DNA from: Noviherbaspirillum sp. Root189
GTDB taxonomy: Bacteria; Pseudomonadota; Gammaproteobacteria; Burkholderiales; Burkholderiaceae_D
DNA length: 64,000 bases
Direction: 5' to 3'
Assembly (NCBI RefSeq): GCF_001428545.1
Contig: NZ_LMHZ01000016.1
Span: 19,843 to 83,842 of the forward strand
The translations under genes were made by a program, and so were the position numbers. The notes beneath the pieces are model-generated. The model searched no databases. It was not told the DNA's origin and was given only the letters and a program-made list of their open reading frames with translations. Shown piece by piece: positions 61,977-64,000 of this stretch (positions within the stretch are counted from its first letter, which is position 1; every line of letters begins with the position of its first letter).

Positions 61977-62875
61977 GGGGATGGGCGCGTGACTGGCTGC
62001 TGGCGCTGGCCACGCTGTTGCTGGTGCTGGCCGCGCTACTGCCGCCGGTGACCATGGAGCGCCGCGTTTTTTCGCATCTGCTGGTCTTCGATATCACTCA
62101 GAGCATGAATGTGGCCGACCAGTCGATTGACGGCGCAAGCCTGACCCGCCTGGCCTGGGGCAAGCGCATGGCTTCGCAGGCGCTGGCGGACCTGCCCTGC
62201 GGCTCACGCCTCGGGCTCTCGGTATTCGCCAGCCGCCGCACGCTGATGGTGCTGGCGCCGGTCGAAATCTGCGCCAATTACGACGAGCTGGAGCAGGCCA
62301 TCAGCCAGATCGACAGCCGGATGGCCTGGAACCAGGCCAGCGTGATCGCGCGCGGACTCTACACCGCCATCGAAGCCGCGGCCGAACTGCCGCAGCCGCC
62401 GTCGGTGCTGTTCATCAGCGATGGCCATTCGGCGCCGCCGGTGGATGAAGAGAACGCGCCCGAGTTTTCCTCACCGCCTGTGCCAGTGCGCGGCGTGGTG
62501 ATGGGCGTGGGAAGCCTGATGCCGCAGCCGATACCGCGCAGCGACAGCAGCGGCCGTTTCGTCGGCTGGTGGGAAGCCGACCATGTGGTGCAGCGCAGCC
62601 GCAGTGAAGACGCACCGGACAGCCAGGAGCACCTGTCGGCGCTGCATGAAAGGCATCTGCAGGCGCTGGCCCGCGTCACTGGCCTGTCCTATGCGCGCAT
62701 CGATTCCGCCGCTGCATTCCGGCGCGCTTCGCAAGACCCGGCGCTGGTTCAGACGCTGCGCGTGCCGACCGACGTACGCTGGATTCCGGCCCTGGTCGCT
62801 GCGCTGCTGCTGACCACGTTCTTCCTGCCGCGGCGCGCCGCCGTCTCCTCCGATCGTGTCCAAACGGGCGCCTGA
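61973..62875 (+). CDS. mxaL: MxaL-like VWA membrane protein
   Basis: A 300-residue protein with an N-terminal helix (WLLALATLLLVLAALLP), a VWA domain with MIDAS variant Asp40-x-Thr42-x-Ser44 (VFDITQSM) and a C-terminal helix (WIPALVAALLLTTFFLP). It is last of the six genes; mxaD, which often follows, is absent. Broken recombinase sequence begins 85 bases downstream. Confidence 0.83.
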   Translation: MRGWARDWLLALATLLLVLAALLPPVTMERRVFSHLLVFDITQSMNVADQSIDGASLTRLAWGKRMASQALADLPCGSRLGLSVFASRRTLMVLAPVEICANYDELEQAISQIDSRMAWNQASVIARGLYTAIEAAAELPQPPSVLFISDGHSAPPVDEENAPEFSSPPVPVRGVVMGVGSLMPQPIPRSDSSGRFVGWWEADHVVQRSRSEDAPDSQEHLSALHERHLQALARVTGLSYARIDSAAAFRRASQDPALVQTLRVPTDVRWIPALVAALLLTTFFLPRRAAVSSDRVQTGA

Positions 62876-62959
62876 TCGAAGCCCGCTGCGCACAAGTGTC
62901 TCGACGGTTGTGTCGCGTTCAGCGAGAAGGTCCTCGCCGTCCGGTAGACCGCTGCCATT

Positions 62960-63551
62960 CGGCCATGGAACAAGGGCAAGTTCGTCGGTCAAAAAGCGCC
63001 CCTGAAGTTGAAGGAAATCTGGGGCATCCGTACTCGGCTGCAACTGGAGCACCAAACCCGCGACCTGGCGTTGTTCAACCTGGCTATCGACAGCAAGTCC
63101 GCAGCTGCGATCTACTCAGCATCCGCGTCAGTGAAATCACACAGGGTAATCGAGTGCTTCCGCGAGCCATCGTAATGCAGCAGAAGACGCATCGGCCGGT
63201 GCAGTTCGAAATCACCGAGCAGACACGCAACTCGATTCTTGTTTGGAATCAGTGTGCCCATCTGGCTAACAACGATTTTCTTTTTCCAAGCCGTATTTCG
63301 GCTTCTCCTCATTTGTGACGCGCCAGTATGCGCGTATCGTTGATGGCTGGATTGAGTTCATTGGGTTGGATTCGACAGCGTATGGCACCCACACGATGCG
63401 AAGAACAAAAGCCACGTTGATCTACCGGCGCACGAAGATTCTGAGGGCAGTACAGTTACTTCTTGGCCATACGAGGTTAGAAAGTACAGTTTGCTATCTG
63501 GGCATTGAGGTCGACGACGCACTGGAGATCGCGGAACAGACGGAAGTATGA
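62960..63551 (+). pseudogene. Tyrosine recombinase/integrase, broken by two frameshifts
   Basis: Three reading frames join into one integrase: KFVGQKAPLKLKEIW to NLAIDSK (first frame, from about 62960), then RSCDLLSIRVSEITQGNR to ISASPHL (to 63318), then TRQYARIVDGW to the end (stop 63549-63551). Single-base deletions near 63096 and 63314 explain both shifts. The catalytic residues survive: Arg in LRSCDL, His-x2-Arg in THTMRRTK, His in LLGHT and Tyr in CYLGIEVDDALE. The N-terminus is missing or short. A sequencing error is a possible alternative. Confidence 0.8.
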
Positions 63552-64000
63552 CGTATAGCCGCCGGTCGGTAGCTAGCGTTTCAGACGTTGACCGGCCATA
63601 AGCGGATATTAGAAGTACACGACCATATGACCGCTTCCTCGCACATTTCGGGCGGCGCGACTACATAAAGGTTTAGAGTAGATTGTAGAGAAAAGCAAGG
63701 TATCGCTTTTGCCGCATATTGGAAGTTTGCCCCTTATGCGATCCTTCATCCGCGCCATGCTGTCCCTACCAGTACCAGCCCGCGCCGACTGTATGCGATC
63801 TTGCTCTGCTGCCTGAATAACGAAAGGAGTAGACATCCTGCTCGTTTCCTGTATGGTGGGCAACTGGACTTCGGGTCCCATCAAGCTGTATTTCGTTGTC
63901 AGTCTCTTCCCTCGTCTCGTTCTTCAACAGAGCGACTCCGTTTGAATCCCTTCAGTTAAGCCCCCTTGGTAGGGAGTCGCATTGGACATTATGTCCTTCA
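63552..64000. other. Region after the broken integrase
   Basis: About 450 bases to the window end with no gene I can support. The open frame on the minus strand at 63609-63884 does not look like a protein. It may be the residue of the element that carried the integrase. Confidence 0.4.

Overview
The window looks like chromosomal DNA of a beta-proteobacterium of the order Burkholderiales, most likely Oxalobacteraceae. This is inferred from the gene complement: a DUF3348/DUF802/OmpA/DUF2894 operon, Bug-type solute receptors, long AraC/IclR regulators and SD sequences of the GGAGAC type. No rRNA, tRNA or CRISPR array was seen. Most genes are metabolic and catabolic; several stretches have been rearranged by mobile elements.

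Region by region. 1-2.9 kb: an acyl-CoA synthetase (cut by the window edge) divergent from an AraC-type regulator. 3.0-7.4 kb: a four-gene minus-strand operon with overlapping genes, encoding a MotA/ExbB/ZorA-like channel protein with a very long tail (DUF802), a MotB/ZorB-like OmpA protein and two soluble proteins of unknown function (DUF3348, DUF2894). 7.9-10.8 kb: a hot-dog-like protein, an enoyl-CoA hydratase and a nitronate monooxygenase. 10.8-15.0 kb: a long non-coding stretch with a MITE-like element and paired DnaA-box-like sites, then an RsbQ-like hydrolase coupled to a PAS hybrid histidine kinase. 15.2-22.0 kb: LacI-type repressor with its probable operator, a small Cys-motif protein, an RlmN-like radical SAM enzyme, a DEAD-box helicase, small proteins, an EmrE-like transporter and a YigZ/IMPACT protein. 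22.2 kb: a strong candidate small RNA on the minus strand with an anti-Shine-Dalgarno 5' end. 22.7-33.7 kb: assorted oxidoreductases (MerA-like flavoprotein, aldo-keto reductase, two semialdehyde dehydrogenases, a Gfo/Idh enzyme, a b-type cytochrome with a sulfite-oxidase-fold molybdoprotein, an ODP-type di-iron protein, an SDR). 34.1-40.2 kb: a complete livKHMGF uptake operon facing an amidase. 40.8-44.4 kb: a secreted protein, a GYD protein, an SBP56/methanethiol-oxidase-like protein and a membrane protein.

44.5-57.1 kb is an aromatic catabolic cluster. A minus-strand operon (mhpB-mhpD-mhpF-mhpE-mhpC-bacteriohemerythrin) encodes meta-cleavage of a catechol with a side chain down to central metabolites. 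A divergent plus-strand operon encodes a two-subunit Rieske dioxygenase, a Bug receptor, a zinc dehydrogenase, a phthalate-dioxygenase-type reductase and then an IclR regulator. Two near-identical 17-bp palindromes in the shared promoter region are the probable operators.

57.2-63.6 kb: a deleted IS6-family transposase, then a visibly GC-richer mxaRSACKL block (methanol dehydrogenase maturation genes) with no structural methanol dehydrogenase genes, then a tyrosine recombinase broken by two single-base deletions. The block is bracketed by mobile-element debris and was probably acquired or stranded by rearrangement. The best candidates for undescribed biology are the motor-like DUF802 operon, the anti-SD small RNA, and the orphan mxa maturation block.
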